From: Aquimonas sp044377145
Lineage (GTDB): Bacteria; Pseudomonadota; Gammaproteobacteria; Xanthomonadales; Xanthomonadaceae
Length of the DNA stretch: 64,000 nt
Direction: 5' to 3'
NCBI RefSeq assembly: GCF_044377145.1
Contig: NZ_JBILJQ010000016.1
Location: forward strand, 1 to 64,000
Shown: positions 34,524 to 43,286 of the stretch, piece by piece
Layout: every line of letters begins with the position of its first letter
Numbering within the stretch: the stretch's first letter is position 1
Made by a program: the position numbers and the translations under genes
Notes under the pieces: model-generated
The model's input: the letters and a program-made list of their open reading frames with translations, nothing else
Database searches by the model: none
Told to the model about the DNA's origin: nothing

Positions 34524-35906
34524 TCAGCTTTTGCTTTCGTCGAGCGCCGGTCGCGTCGGCTCCGGCGACGCCGTCTGGCGTTCGCGTGCCTGCATCGGCG
34601 AGCTGTCCGCACCGCGCACGCAGTTGCGCCCGGCCGCTTTGGCGCCGTAAAGCGCGCGGTCGGCGCGCGCCAGCAGGGCGGATTCGTCATGGTCAGTGAG
34701 CGGCTTGAAACTGGCGACACCGATGCTGACCCGCATGTCGCTGTGCGTTTCGATATGACGGCGCAGGCGCTCGGCCAGTCCCAGCGCTTCGCTGGGGCGG
34801 GTCGGGCTGATGATCGCGAACTCCTCGCCACCATAGCGGGCCACCGCGGTGTCGCTGCGGACGGCCTCCTGCAGCAGGTGGCCAAGCTGGCGCAGGGCTT
34901 CATCGCCGGCGAGGTGGCCATGACTGTCGTTGAATTGTTTGAAGTGATCGACATCGAGCAGCAGCACCGACAGCGGCCGGCCGGTCAGCAGCGCGCGCTC
35001 CAAACCTTCGCGCAGCAGGTGGTCGAAATGTCGGCGATTGGCGACGCCGGTGAGTGCGTCGGTGTCGGCGAGGTCGCGCAGCGTGCGGTTGGCGATCTCA
35101 AGCTCAGCGGTTCTGCGCAGAACCAATTGGTCGACTTCCTGCGTGCCGCGTGCGTCGAGTGCGCGCAAACGCTGCTGCTGACGCCGGTAAAGCAGACTGC
35201 CGAGCAGGGCTGCCAGCAGGGCCGACAGCGCGGCACCCTGCCAGAAGCTGGCCACAGCGCTGGGAGCTGATGCGCTGGTTGTCGCCTCGACGCCTGCAAT
35301 GGTCGTCGCGGCGGGGAGGGCAGGCGCGGACCACCACGTGTTGCGGCTGTCTGCTGCCGAGCCTTCCAGCAACTGCGACGTTGCGTAGCTGTCGATGCCT
35401 TCGCGTGTGCGCAGCCACAGCCGGCCATCGATGTCCGCCAGCAGCTGCAGCGGCGGTGGTGCACCCGCCAGATCGATGTCCACTGTCGACCAGCGATCGC
35501 CGAGCGCCTGCAGCAGTTGCACGCCGCGCTCGCCGAGCAGCCACCAGCAGCGGCACTGCAGCTGTGCGGGCAACAACTGCTGCGGCCGTGTTCCGGCGAC
35601 CGCAGTCGCATTGCCGGCAGTCGCGTCGACGGCCCACAGTTGGATCGGGTCCAGCGCCAGCACCCCGCGCTCGGTCAGCCAGAGAGCCTGGATCGGCCCG
35701 ACACCCGGAATCCGTCGCGGCGCATTCGCCGACCTTGCTGCGCCCAGCAGCAGGCCATCGCCATCACCCAGCCAGACGCTGCCATCGGCACCCGTAACCG
35801 GGCCATGCACTGTCGGCGTAGTCGCGAGCGCGACGTTGAACAGCGACAGATAGGCCAGCAAACCGATGGCGATCAGCCGCCACGGCACGTTTCGGACATG
35901 CCTCAT
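34524..35906 (-). CDS. Membrane diguanylate cyclase with beta-propeller-like sensor part
   Basis: This 460-residue protein starts at ATG 35906. A signal segment (LIAIGLLAYLSLFNVALA) is followed by about 190 residues with repeated short strands (GPVTGADGSVWLGDGDGLLLG, LTERGVLALD, DIDGRLWLRTREGIDSY). These resemble two-component-sensor propeller repeats, but too few for a full propeller. A membrane helix near 215-240 leads to a GGDEF domain with RYGGEEF. The inhibitory-site position reads RSDT rather than RxxD, so product inhibition may be lost. It is convergent with the two TPR cyclases. Confidence 0.87.
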   Translation of the reverse strand: MRHVRNVPWRLIAIGLLAYLSLFNVALATTPTVHGPVTGADGSVWLGDGDGLLLGAARSANAPRRIPGVGPIQALWLTERGVLALDPIQLWAVDATAGNATAVAGTRPQQLLPAQLQCRCWWLLGERGVQLLQALGDRWSTVDIDLAGAPPPLQLLADIDGRLWLRTREGIDSYATSQLLEGSAADSRNTWWSAPALPAATTIAGVEATTSASAPSAVASFWQGAALSALLAALLGSLLYRRQQQRLRALDARGTQEVDQLVLRRTAELEIANRTLRDLADTDALTGVANRRHFDHLLREGLERALLTGRPLSVLLLDVDHFKQFNDSHGHLAGDEALRQLGHLLQEAVRSDTAVARYGGEEFAIISPTRPSEALGLAERLRRHIETHSDMRVSIGVASFKPLTDHDESALLARADRALYGAKAAGRNCVRGADSSPMQARERQTASPEPTRPALDESKS

Positions 35907-36032
35907 TCGAACTCCACAGCCTGAGCTTGTGCGCCGATCGGGTCGGCCGTTGCAATCGCTTCGCTTCGCTGCCCGCGTCTGGCAGCGTGCGTCTTGCTCA
36001 AACTTTACGCGGGACGCCTCGAATTGGCGAAT

Positions 36033-36683
36033 TCAGCCCTGACTTTCGGCAGGGGAGCCCAGTTCCAGACAGGCCTGCTGCAGGCCCCGCTCGGCGGCAG
36101 CGCGGACCGGGGCGAAGCTGCGGCGGTGTGCACTGCAGGGGCCGAGGGCCTGCAGCGCGGCGAAATGCGCGGGTACCGGATAGCCCTTGTGCGCAGCAAA
36201 CCCGTAGCCGGGGAAGCGGCTGTCGAGCTGCAGCATGGCGCGATCGCGGCTGACCTTGGCCAGGATCGAGGCGGCACCGATGGCGGGGTCGCGGGCATCG
36301 CCGCGCACCCAGGCTTCGCCGGGGCAGGGCAGCCCAGCGGGAACGCGATTGCCATCGATACGCACCAGTGTCGGCGCCGTCGTCAGTCCGCAGCAGGCGC
36401 GCCGCATGCCTTCCAAGGTGGCGCGGTAGATGTTGAGCGTATCGATCTCGGCGGGTTCGATGAACTCGATCCGCCAGGCGCAGGCGCGCTCGATGATGAG
36501 GTCGAACAGCAGCTCGCGCCGGCGCTCGCTGATCTGCTTCGAATCGCCCAGGCCTTCGATCGGGCGCGCCGGGTCCAGCAGGACGGCGGCCACCACCAGC
36601 GGGCCGGCCAGCGGGCCGCGTCCGGCCTCGTCCACCCCGGCGATGCCGGGCGTGCGGGCGCTGCAGGGTGGCTCAGCGAGCAT
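36033..36683 (-). CDS. rnhB: Ribonuclease HII
   Basis: RNase HII removes RNA from RNA-DNA hybrids and misincorporated ribonucleotides. The 216 residues include GVDEAGRGPLAGP with the catalytic Asp-Glu pair, DSKQISERRRELL, VRIDGNRVP (Asp) and AAASILAKVSRDR, then GYGFAAHKGYPVPAHF. The start at 36683 overlaps the lpxB stop by 11 nt. It is the last gene of the minus-strand envelope cluster here, since dnaE does not follow directly. Confidence 0.96.
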   Translation of the reverse strand: MLAEPPCSARTPGIAGVDEAGRGPLAGPLVVAAVLLDPARPIEGLGDSKQISERRRELLFDLIIERACAWRIEFIEPAEIDTLNIYRATLEGMRRACCGLTTAPTLVRIDGNRVPAGLPCPGEAWVRGDARDPAIGAASILAKVSRDRAMLQLDSRFPGYGFAAHKGYPVPAHFAALQALGPCSAHRRSFAPVRAAAERGLQQACLELGSPAESQG

Positions 36684-37833
36684 CCAGCAGCTCGGCGATC
36701 ACCGCTGCGGCGCGTTCGCTGCCGCCGCAGCGCAGGCTGCGATGGATCTCCTCGAAACGCAGAGTCTGGCGGCGCGCTGCAGCCGGGTCGGTCAGCAAAG
36801 GTGTCAGGGCCTGCAGGAGTTGCGCGGGGTTGCAGTCGTCCTGCATGCATTCGGGCACCAGACGCTCGCCGGCCAAGGCATTGGGCAGGCTGAAACGGTC
36901 AACCTTGAGCAGCTTGAGTGCGCGCACGAAGCGATAGGTCAGCCCGCTGATGCGGTAGGCCACCACCATCGGCGTGCGCGCCAGCAGCGCCTCCAGGGCG
37001 GCCGTCCCGGAAGCCAGCAGGACGACATCGGCGGCGCACAGCAGCTGCTGCGAGCGGCGGTCGATCACCCGGATGCGCGGTGCCTGCGGCGCGGCCTTGA
37101 GCAGCGCCTCGAACGCCGCGCGACAGGCATCGGTGGCCATCGGTGCGATCACCTGCAGCTTCGGCAGGCGATCCTGCAGCAGGGCTGCAGTTGCGATGAA
37201 ATCGGCGCCAATGCGGCGGATCTCACCGAGCCGGCTGCCCGGCAGCAGGGCCAGCACCTGGGCGTCCGGGTCGATTCCGAGTTGCGTTCGAACGACTGCG
37301 CGCTCAGGCGCAAGCGGAAACTGGTCGGCCAGCGGGTGGCCGACGAAACGCGCGTCGACACCGAACTGGGCATAGATCGGCGGCTCCATCGGGAACAGGC
37401 ACAGCACGCGATCCGCGCTGGCGCCCAGTTTTGCCGCGCGGCCACTGCGCCAGGCCCACACCGAGGGGCTGACGTAGTGCACGGTGCGCAGGCCAGCCGC
37501 TTTCAGGCGGCGCTCCAGGCCCAGGTTGAAGTCGGGTGCATCGATACCGATGAACACGTCGGGTTTGAGCGCCAGCAGGCGCGCCCGCAGCTGCCGGCGC
37601 AGCTTCAGCAGACGCGGCAGGTGGCGCAACACTTCAAAGATGCCCATCACCGCCAGTTCGCTGGCGTCCCACCAGAGCTCCATCCCCTGCACGCGCATCT
37701 GCGGGCCGCCGATGCCGACGAAATGGGCATTTGGGAAGCGCTCGCGCAGGGCGACGATCAGATCCGCACCGAGCAGATCGCCGGAGGACTCGCCGGCAAC
37801 CAGGGCGATGATCGGCCCGCCCGCGGGTTCCAT
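36673..37833 (-). CDS. lpxB: Lipid-A-disaccharide synthase
   Basis: LpxB joins UDP-2,3-diacylglucosamine and lipid X to form the lipid A disaccharide at the inner membrane. The 386 residues show ALVAGESSGDLLGADLI at the start, FVGIGGPQM, IDAPDFNLGLERRLK, YVSPSVWAWRSGR and ALLPGSRLGEIRR, all GT19 signatures. The start overlaps the lpxA stop by 1 nt. Confidence 0.97.
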   Translation of the reverse strand: MEPAGGPIIALVAGESSGDLLGADLIVALRERFPNAHFVGIGGPQMRVQGMELWWDASELAVMGIFEVLRHLPRLLKLRRQLRARLLALKPDVFIGIDAPDFNLGLERRLKAAGLRTVHYVSPSVWAWRSGRAAKLGASADRVLCLFPMEPPIYAQFGVDARFVGHPLADQFPLAPERAVVRTQLGIDPDAQVLALLPGSRLGEIRRIGADFIATAALLQDRLPKLQVIAPMATDACRAAFEALLKAAPQAPRIRVIDRRSQQLLCAADVVLLASGTAALEALLARTPMVVAYRISGLTYRFVRALKLLKVDRFSLPNALAGERLVPECMQDDCNPAQLLQALTPLLTDPAAARRQTLRFEEIHRSLRCGGSERAAAVIAELLDAR

Positions 37834-38606
37834 CAGCGGATCAGGCTGCGCGTGCTGGCGTCGATGAAGTCGACCAGCAGGCTCAGGTCGGGCGCCTCCG
37901 CGGATTCTGCAGCGATCTTCGCGCGTGCCTCAGCCAGCGGCAGACCCGCCATGTAGATCGTGCGATAGGCGCGTTTGATGCCGGCGATGCGCTCGGGCGT
38001 GAAACCGCGGCGCTTGAGCCCTTCGCTGTTGATGCCGCGCGGTTGTGCGTATTCGCCGGCTACCATCACGTAGGGCGGCACGTCGCGATTGACCGACGCG
38101 CCCATGGCGGTAAAGGCGTGGTCGCCGACCTTGCAGAACTGGTGGATCAGACTGAATCCGCCGAGTACCACGTGATTGCCGATGTGCACATGGCCGGCCA
38201 TCGAGGCGGCATTGGCGAAGGTGTTGTTGTTGCCGATGCGGCAGTCGTGCGCGATGTGCACGTAGGCCATGATCCAGTTGTCATGGCCGATGCGGGTGAT
38301 GCCGCCGTCGTCGGCGGTGCCGCGGTTGATGGTGACGAACTCGCGGATCAGGTTGCGTTCACCGATCTCCAGCACGCAGTGCTCGCCGTGGAACTTCTTG
38401 TCCTGCGGATCACCGCCGACCGCGGCAAAACTATGGATGCGGTTGTCTTCTCCGAGCCGGGTCGGGCCGTGGATCACCACGTGCGAATCGATGCGCGTGC
38501 CGGCGCCGATTTCCACATGCTCGCCGATGACGCAGAAGGGGCCGATCTCTACCCCTTCGCCGAGCTTCGCACCCGGATGGATGACGGCGCTCGGATGAAT
38601 GCTCAT
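37833..38606 (-). CDS. lpxA: Acyl-ACP--UDP-N-acetylglucosamine O-acyltransferase
   Basis: LpxA catalyses the first step of lipid A synthesis. The 257 residues are mostly left-handed-beta-helix hexapeptides (SIHPSAVIHPGAKLGEGVEIGP), with the catalytic His region SMAGHVHIGNHVVLGG and the helical C-terminus KRRGFTPERIAGIKRAYR. ATG 38606 (MSIHPSAV) is chosen because it overlaps the fabZ stop by 4 nt and matches the conserved family start. Confidence 0.97.
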   Translation of the reverse strand: MSIHPSAVIHPGAKLGEGVEIGPFCVIGEHVEIGAGTRIDSHVVIHGPTRLGEDNRIHSFAAVGGDPQDKKFHGEHCVLEIGERNLIREFVTINRGTADDGGITRIGHDNWIMAYVHIAHDCRIGNNNTFANAASMAGHVHIGNHVVLGGFSLIHQFCKVGDHAFTAMGASVNRDVPPYVMVAGEYAQPRGINSEGLKRRGFTPERIAGIKRAYRTIYMAGLPLAEARAKIAAESAEAPDLSLLVDFIDASTRSLIR

Positions 38607-39070
38607 GCCGAGCGCTCCGCGCACAGGATCTCCGCGCAGGCGACCTGCTTACCGTTGACCCGGGCAACGCATTCGTACTTGCCCATGCCCAGGCGCATCC
38701 GCGTCTGCACCGATTCCAGCACCAGCTGGTCGCCGGGCACCACGGTCTGCGAGAACCGAGCCTTTTCGATGCAGGCCAGGTAGAACACGGGCTCCTCACC
38801 CTTGGGCTTGGGGGGGTGCGAAAGCTGGGTCAGCAAGCCGGATGCCTGCGCCATGGCTTCGATCACCAGCACACCAGGCATCACCGGATGCCCAGGGAAA
38901 TGGCCCTGGAAGAACGGCTCGTTGATGCTGACATTCTTGATTGCACGGATGCGCTTGCCGGGTTCGAGCTCGATCACCCGGTCCACCAGCAGAAAGGGAT
39001 AGCGGTGGGGCAGGATGCCCATGATCCGGGTCACGTCGACCGGCAGGCTGGGCAGGTAAGGCTCGGTCAT
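38603..39070 (-). CDS. fabZ: 3-hydroxyacyl-ACP dehydratase
   Basis: FabZ dehydrates beta-hydroxyacyl-ACP in fatty-acid elongation. The 155-residue hotdog-fold protein has ILPHRYPFLLVDRV, NVSINEPFFQGHFPGHPVMPG with the catalytic His, and LVIEAMAQASG with the Glu. It lies between lpxD (6 nt away) and lpxA (4-nt overlap), the usual order that couples fatty-acid and lipid A supply. Confidence 0.97.
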   Translation of the reverse strand: MTEPYLPSLPVDVTRIMGILPHRYPFLLVDRVIELEPGKRIRAIKNVSINEPFFQGHFPGHPVMPGVLVIEAMAQASGLLTQLSHPPKPKGEEPVFYLACIEKARFSQTVVPGDQLVLESVQTRMRLGMGKYECVARVNGKQVACAEILCAERSA

Positions 39071-39076
39071 GGGCTT

Positions 39077-40105
39077 TCAGGCGTCCTTGTTGTCTTTGTT
39101 GTCTTTCATGATTCGGCGCGCCAATGCATCGAGCTGCCTGAAGCGGGCCGCGTTGCGGCGCCACTGTCGGCTTTCCTGCAGAGGCACGCCGGAAGAGTAT
39201 TGGCCGGGCGTATCGATGGAATGGGTGACCAGCGAGCGCGCGGTGAGGGTGACCTTGTCGCACAGGGTGAGGTGGCCGACGATGCCGACGCCACCGCCGA
39301 TCAGGCAGTAGCGGCCGATTTTCGCCGATCCCGCGATCGCGGCGCTGCCCGCGACCGCCGTATGGTCGCCGATCTGCACGTTGTGGCCTATCTGGACCAG
39401 GTTGTCGATACGGACGTCATCGCCAAGTCGGGTGTCGTCGAGCGCGCCGCGATCGATGCAGGTGTTGGCACCGATCTCACAGTCGCTGCCGATGACCACC
39501 CCGCCCAGCTGCGGCACCTTGATCCAGCGGCCGCCGTCCATCGCCAAACCGAAGCCATCGGCGCCAAGCACCGCGCCCGGATGCACGAGGACGCGCGCGC
39601 CCAGTCGGACGCGGGTGACCAAGGTGACGCGTGCGACCAGCCGCGCATCGACCCCGACCACACAGTCATCGCCGATCACGCAGCCCGGCCCGAGGCTCGC
39701 GCCACGTTCGATGCGCGAACGCGCACCGATCACGCAGTGCGGCCCCACGGAGACGCCCGCATCGATCAGCGCTGCAGGGTCGATCACCGCGCTTGGATGG
39801 ATGCCAGCCGGCGTGTCGCTCGGGGTTTCAAACAGCGCAGCGATACGGGCGAACGCCACGTACGGATCCTTCGCCACCAGGGCAGGGCACGGACTGGCCG
39901 CCGCATCCTCAGCGCGAAGCACCACGGCACCCGCTCGGGTCTGCAGCAGTTCGCGCCGGTACAGCGGATTGGCCAGAAAGCTCAGCTGCCCGGACTGCGC
40001 GCCGGCCAGGGTCGCGACTCCGTGGATGAGGCACTCGCCGTCGCCCACCCACTCGAGTCCGAACCGCTCAGCCAGCGAGTGCAGGGTGAACCCGGCCGTG
40101 CTCAC
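39077..40105 (-). CDS. lpxD: UDP-3-O-(3-hydroxymyristoyl)glucosamine N-acyltransferase
   Basis: LpxD adds the N-linked acyl chain in lipid A synthesis. The 342 residues have an N-terminal uridine-binding domain (GVATLAGAQSGQLSFLANPLY), hexapeptide repeats (PSAVIDPAALIDAGVSVGPH) and VQIGHNVQIGDHTAVAGSAAIAG around the catalytic His. GTG 40105 overlaps the skp stop by 4 nt. Confidence 0.96.
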   Translation of the reverse strand: MSTAGFTLHSLAERFGLEWVGDGECLIHGVATLAGAQSGQLSFLANPLYRRELLQTRAGAVVLRAEDAAASPCPALVAKDPYVAFARIAALFETPSDTPAGIHPSAVIDPAALIDAGVSVGPHCVIGARSRIERGASLGPGCVIGDDCVVGVDARLVARVTLVTRVRLGARVLVHPGAVLGADGFGLAMDGGRWIKVPQLGGVVIGSDCEIGANTCIDRGALDDTRLGDDVRIDNLVQIGHNVQIGDHTAVAGSAAIAGSAKIGRYCLIGGGVGIVGHLTLCDKVTLTARSLVTHSIDTPGQYSSGVPLQESRQWRRNAARFRQLDALARRIMKDNKDNKDA

Positions 40106-40689
40106 GGCTGCGCCTCTCCCGGAGCATCCTGCTCCAACAAATCGAGCACGCGATCGGTGATGTCGATTCGACCGCTGACATAGACAGTGCCGCTAGACAC
40201 CACCAGATCCAGATTGTTGGCCCGCGCATATTCAGCGATGGCGTCATTGATCAGGGGCCAGGCACGGCTGGTTTCCTGTTCGCTGCGAGCATCGAGATCA
40301 CTGCGAAGGCGGTCGCGGGTGCGCGCGACTGAGCGCTGCAGGGGTGCGATTTCGCTCTGCAACGCCCTGGCGGCTTCGACATTACCGGCCAGCTCGGCGT
40401 CGCGACTGCGCTGCTCAAGCTCGCGCAAGCGCAACTCATCTTCGCGTAGCAGACCGTTGGCGGCGTCGAACTCGCGCTGCAGACGCAAGCGTGCGGCGCG
40501 GACCTGCGGCGAGTTGTCGATCAGCCGCTTCATGTCGACATAGCCGACCCGCGTACCCGTCGTCGATTGCCCCAGCACGGGCGAGGCGGCAGTCAGCGCG
40601 AGCAGTAGTGCGCACACCCACTGCAGGCAGCACCGCCCGCGCAGCCGGTCAGGCAGGCGGGCGGTGGGTTCGCGCCGAGGCATCGTCAT
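40102..40689 (-). CDS. skp: OmpH/Skp-family periplasmic chaperone
   Basis: Skp holds unfolded outer-membrane proteins in the periplasm. The 195-residue protein has a basic n-region and signal peptide ending SPVLGQ, then the short strand GYVDMKRLIDNSPQ. A long charged coiled coil covers about residues 65-145 (the Skp tentacles), followed by LINDAIAEYARANNLDLVVSSGTVYVS. It lies between bamA and lpxD, the conserved position. Confidence 0.92.
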   Translation of the reverse strand: MTMPRREPTARLPDRLRGRCCLQWVCALLLALTAASPVLGQSTTGTRVGYVDMKRLIDNSPQVRAARLRLQREFDAANGLLREDELRLRELEQRSRDAELAGNVEAARALQSEIAPLQRSVARTRDRLRSDLDARSEQETSRAWPLINDAIAEYARANNLDLVVSSGTVYVSGRIDITDRVLDLLEQDAPGEAQP

Positions 40690-40723
40690 CGCGCTCAGGC
40701 CAGGTGTCGGTTGTCAGTCGTCC

Positions 40724-43123
40724 TCAGAACAATGTGCCGAAGGTGAACTGCAGCTTTTCGACCCGATCTTTGTCGCGATCGAACTTCAAGGGCTGCGCCC
40801 AGCTGATGATGATCGGGCCGATCGGCGCCTGCCATTGCAAGGCGAGGCCCGCACTGGCGCGCAGCTCGCTGGTGCTGAAGTTCTTGGTGCTGTCGAACAC
40901 GTTGCCGACATCGACAAACGCAGACACGCGGGCCGAGTTGGAATCGAGCAGGGTTGGAAAGATGAACTCCAAGCTGCCGACTGTCTTCAGCGAGCCGCCC
41001 AGCGGCTGCGGGTCAAGCGGGCTCAGCCGCCCGAAACCGGCCGGGCCGAGGGTGTTGGTCTCGAAGCCGCGAACGGAGCGTTCACCACCGGCGTAGAAGT
41101 TCTCGAAGAAGGGCAGGCCGTCCGCGGTCACGGTGCGCGTTACGAAAGTACCGTCCGCGTTGCGGAGCTGCTCACCGTTGGCGCCAACGGCAATCACAGG
41201 GCGCGACACGGCATCGCCGTAGCTGTCGCCGTAGCCGATATCAGCACGCGTCAGCAACACCAGATGCCGGCCCAATGGCCAGTAGCGGTTGAACTCATAG
41301 CTGAGCTTGTAGTACTCGACCGTCGAGCCCGGCAGGGTGACCTCAGCGGCGACGCGCTGGAAGGTGCCGCGGGTCGGGTTGAAGAACGCGTTGGTGCTGT
41401 TGCGCGACCACGAGATCTCCGAGCGCCATGCGTTGAATGTGCGGCGGTTGAGCGCATTGATGTAGTCGATGATCGACTGCGGAGTGAAGCCCTCGAACGG
41501 CGTGATGCTGTTGCGATCGATACCGAAAGTGAGGCCCACAGTATCGGTTTCGGTGATCGGCAGGCCAAAGATCGCACGCAGCTGGCCGCTGTCGGAAGTG
41601 AAGTTGGCGGTGTTGGAGTCGCCCTGGTCCAGCTCGCGGTAGCTGAGGTTGTAGCCCACCGACACGCCGTCTTCGGTGAAGTAGGGGTCGAAGTACGAGA
41701 AATCGATGCGTTTGACGAAGGCGTTGTTCTGGACCGTCGCGCCGATCTGGTTGCCGGTGCCGAAGAAGTTGTTCTGGGTCACCGACACGGTGGTGATCAG
41801 GCCCGCGTACTGCGAGTAGCCGAGGCCGAACTGGAAGCTGCCGGAAGTACGTTCGGTGACGCTGATCTCCACGTCCACCTGATCGGTGGTGCCGGCGACT
41901 GCCGGCGTGTCGATGGTGACATCATCGAAAAAGCCCAGGCGCTGCAGGCGGATCTTGCTGCGGTCGATCGCCGCCTGCGAGAACCACATGCCCTCGAACT
42001 GACGCATCTCGCGGCGCAGCACTTCATCCGAGGTGCGCGTATTGCCCTTGAACACGATCCGCCGGACATGCACACGCTGGCCGGGCTCGACCACGAAGTT
42101 GATCGACACCGTGCGATTTTCGCGGTTGATGGTCGGCACCGGATTCACGCTGGCGAACGCGTAACCGACATTGCTGAGTGTGTTGGTCATGGAATCGGTG
42201 GTGAACTCGACCAGGCGGCGCGAGAAGGTCGCGCCCTCGCCGATGAACACCAGCTTCTCCATTTCCTCCACCGGAATGATGGTGTCGCCGCTGACCTTCA
42301 CATCGGAAACCGTATAGACCTCGCCCTCGCTGACGCTGGCGGTGATGTACATGTCGCGCCGATCCGGGCTGATCGAGACCTGGCTGGACTCGATGTTGAA
42401 ATCGATATAGCCGCGGTCGAGGTAGAACGATGTCAGCTTCTCCAGATCGCCGGAGATCTTCTCGCGCGAGTACTGGTCGTCCTGACGGTACCAGGACAAC
42501 CAGTTGCTGGTGCCGGATTCCCACTCATCAAGGATCTCTTCATTGCTGAAGGTGTTGTTGCCGACCAGGTTGAGGTGGCGGATCTTGGCGGCCTTGCCTT
42601 CCTTGACTTCGATCTTTACGTCAACCCGGTTGCGGTCGAGCTGGCTGACCGAGGGCTCGATCGAGACGTTGTACTTGCCGCGGTTGTTGTACTGCCGGGT
42701 CAGCTCCTGGGTCACCTTGTCGAGCTGGAGCTGATTGAAGGTTTCGCCTTCGGCCAGGCCGATATTGGTCAGGCCCTTCATCAACTCTTCGGTCTTGATG
42801 TCCTTGTTGCCGGACAGGGTGATCGTGTTGATCGCCGGACGTTCGGTCACGGTGATGACCAGGATGCCGTCGCCCTGGCGGTCGAGCTTGACGTCAGTGA
42901 AGAAGCCGGTGCGGAACAGCGCACGGATCGATTCGGCAGCCGCCGGGCGATCAATGCGATCACCGCGCTCGACCGGCAAGTAAGTGAACACCGTGCCGGC
43001 CGAGATCCGCTGCAGTCCGTCGACGCGGATATCCGAAATGGTGAAAGGCTCGAAACTCTGGGCCGAGGCGCTGGCGGCCATCAGCAGGGCCAGCAGGGGC
43101 AGCGCGGTGATTCGGTTGCTCAT
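40724..43123 (-). CDS. bamA: Outer-membrane protein assembly factor BamA
   Basis: BamA is the central subunit of the BAM complex. The 799 residues comprise a signal peptide (LLALLMAASASAQS), five POTRA domains to about 420 (first one FTISDIRVDGLQRISAGTVFTYLPV) and an Omp85 barrel. The barrel carries the conserved VRGFETNTLGP lid motif and ends in FTFGTLF, with the usual terminal Phe. ATG 43123 follows a 163-bp gap after rseP, so it may also have its own promoter. Confidence 0.97.
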   Translation of the reverse strand: MSNRITALPLLALLMAASASAQSFEPFTISDIRVDGLQRISAGTVFTYLPVERGDRIDRPAAAESIRALFRTGFFTDVKLDRQGDGILVITVTERPAINTITLSGNKDIKTEELMKGLTNIGLAEGETFNQLQLDKVTQELTRQYNNRGKYNVSIEPSVSQLDRNRVDVKIEVKEGKAAKIRHLNLVGNNTFSNEEILDEWESGTSNWLSWYRQDDQYSREKISGDLEKLTSFYLDRGYIDFNIESSQVSISPDRRDMYITASVSEGEVYTVSDVKVSGDTIIPVEEMEKLVFIGEGATFSRRLVEFTTDSMTNTLSNVGYAFASVNPVPTINRENRTVSINFVVEPGQRVHVRRIVFKGNTRTSDEVLRREMRQFEGMWFSQAAIDRSKIRLQRLGFFDDVTIDTPAVAGTTDQVDVEISVTERTSGSFQFGLGYSQYAGLITTVSVTQNNFFGTGNQIGATVQNNAFVKRIDFSYFDPYFTEDGVSVGYNLSYRELDQGDSNTANFTSDSGQLRAIFGLPITETDTVGLTFGIDRNSITPFEGFTPQSIIDYINALNRRTFNAWRSEISWSRNSTNAFFNPTRGTFQRVAAEVTLPGSTVEYYKLSYEFNRYWPLGRHLVLLTRADIGYGDSYGDAVSRPVIAVGANGEQLRNADGTFVTRTVTADGLPFFENFYAGGERSVRGFETNTLGPAGFGRLSPLDPQPLGGSLKTVGSLEFIFPTLLDSNSARVSAFVDVGNVFDSTKNFSTSELRASAGLALQWQAPIGPIIISWAQPLKFDRDKDRVEKLQFTFGTLF

Positions 43124-43286
43124 CGGGTCCGTTTCCGTTCAAAAGAGTCATGCGCCGCCCAGCAAGCTGCCTTGGGCTGCATACAAGCCCCCTCTAGGAG
43201 TCCCGACAAGGCCGGGCTCCCCTGTGCGGGGGAAGGGGTGTGCCAGGCAGGCGGGGTGACCTGCAGGGCGGAGGCGTCTTTCCGGC

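Noticed and set aside
35985..36010. TAAAGTTT on the minus strand upstream of the third diguanylate cyclase, like a flagellar sigma-28 -35 box
   Set aside because: No GCCGATAA-like -10 occurs at 11 bp, and the match is only half of the promoter.
43124..43286. GC-rich inverted repeats in the bamA-rseP gap as a terminator or repeat family
   Set aside because: Stems are short and without a U-run, and repeat status cannot be judged from one copy.
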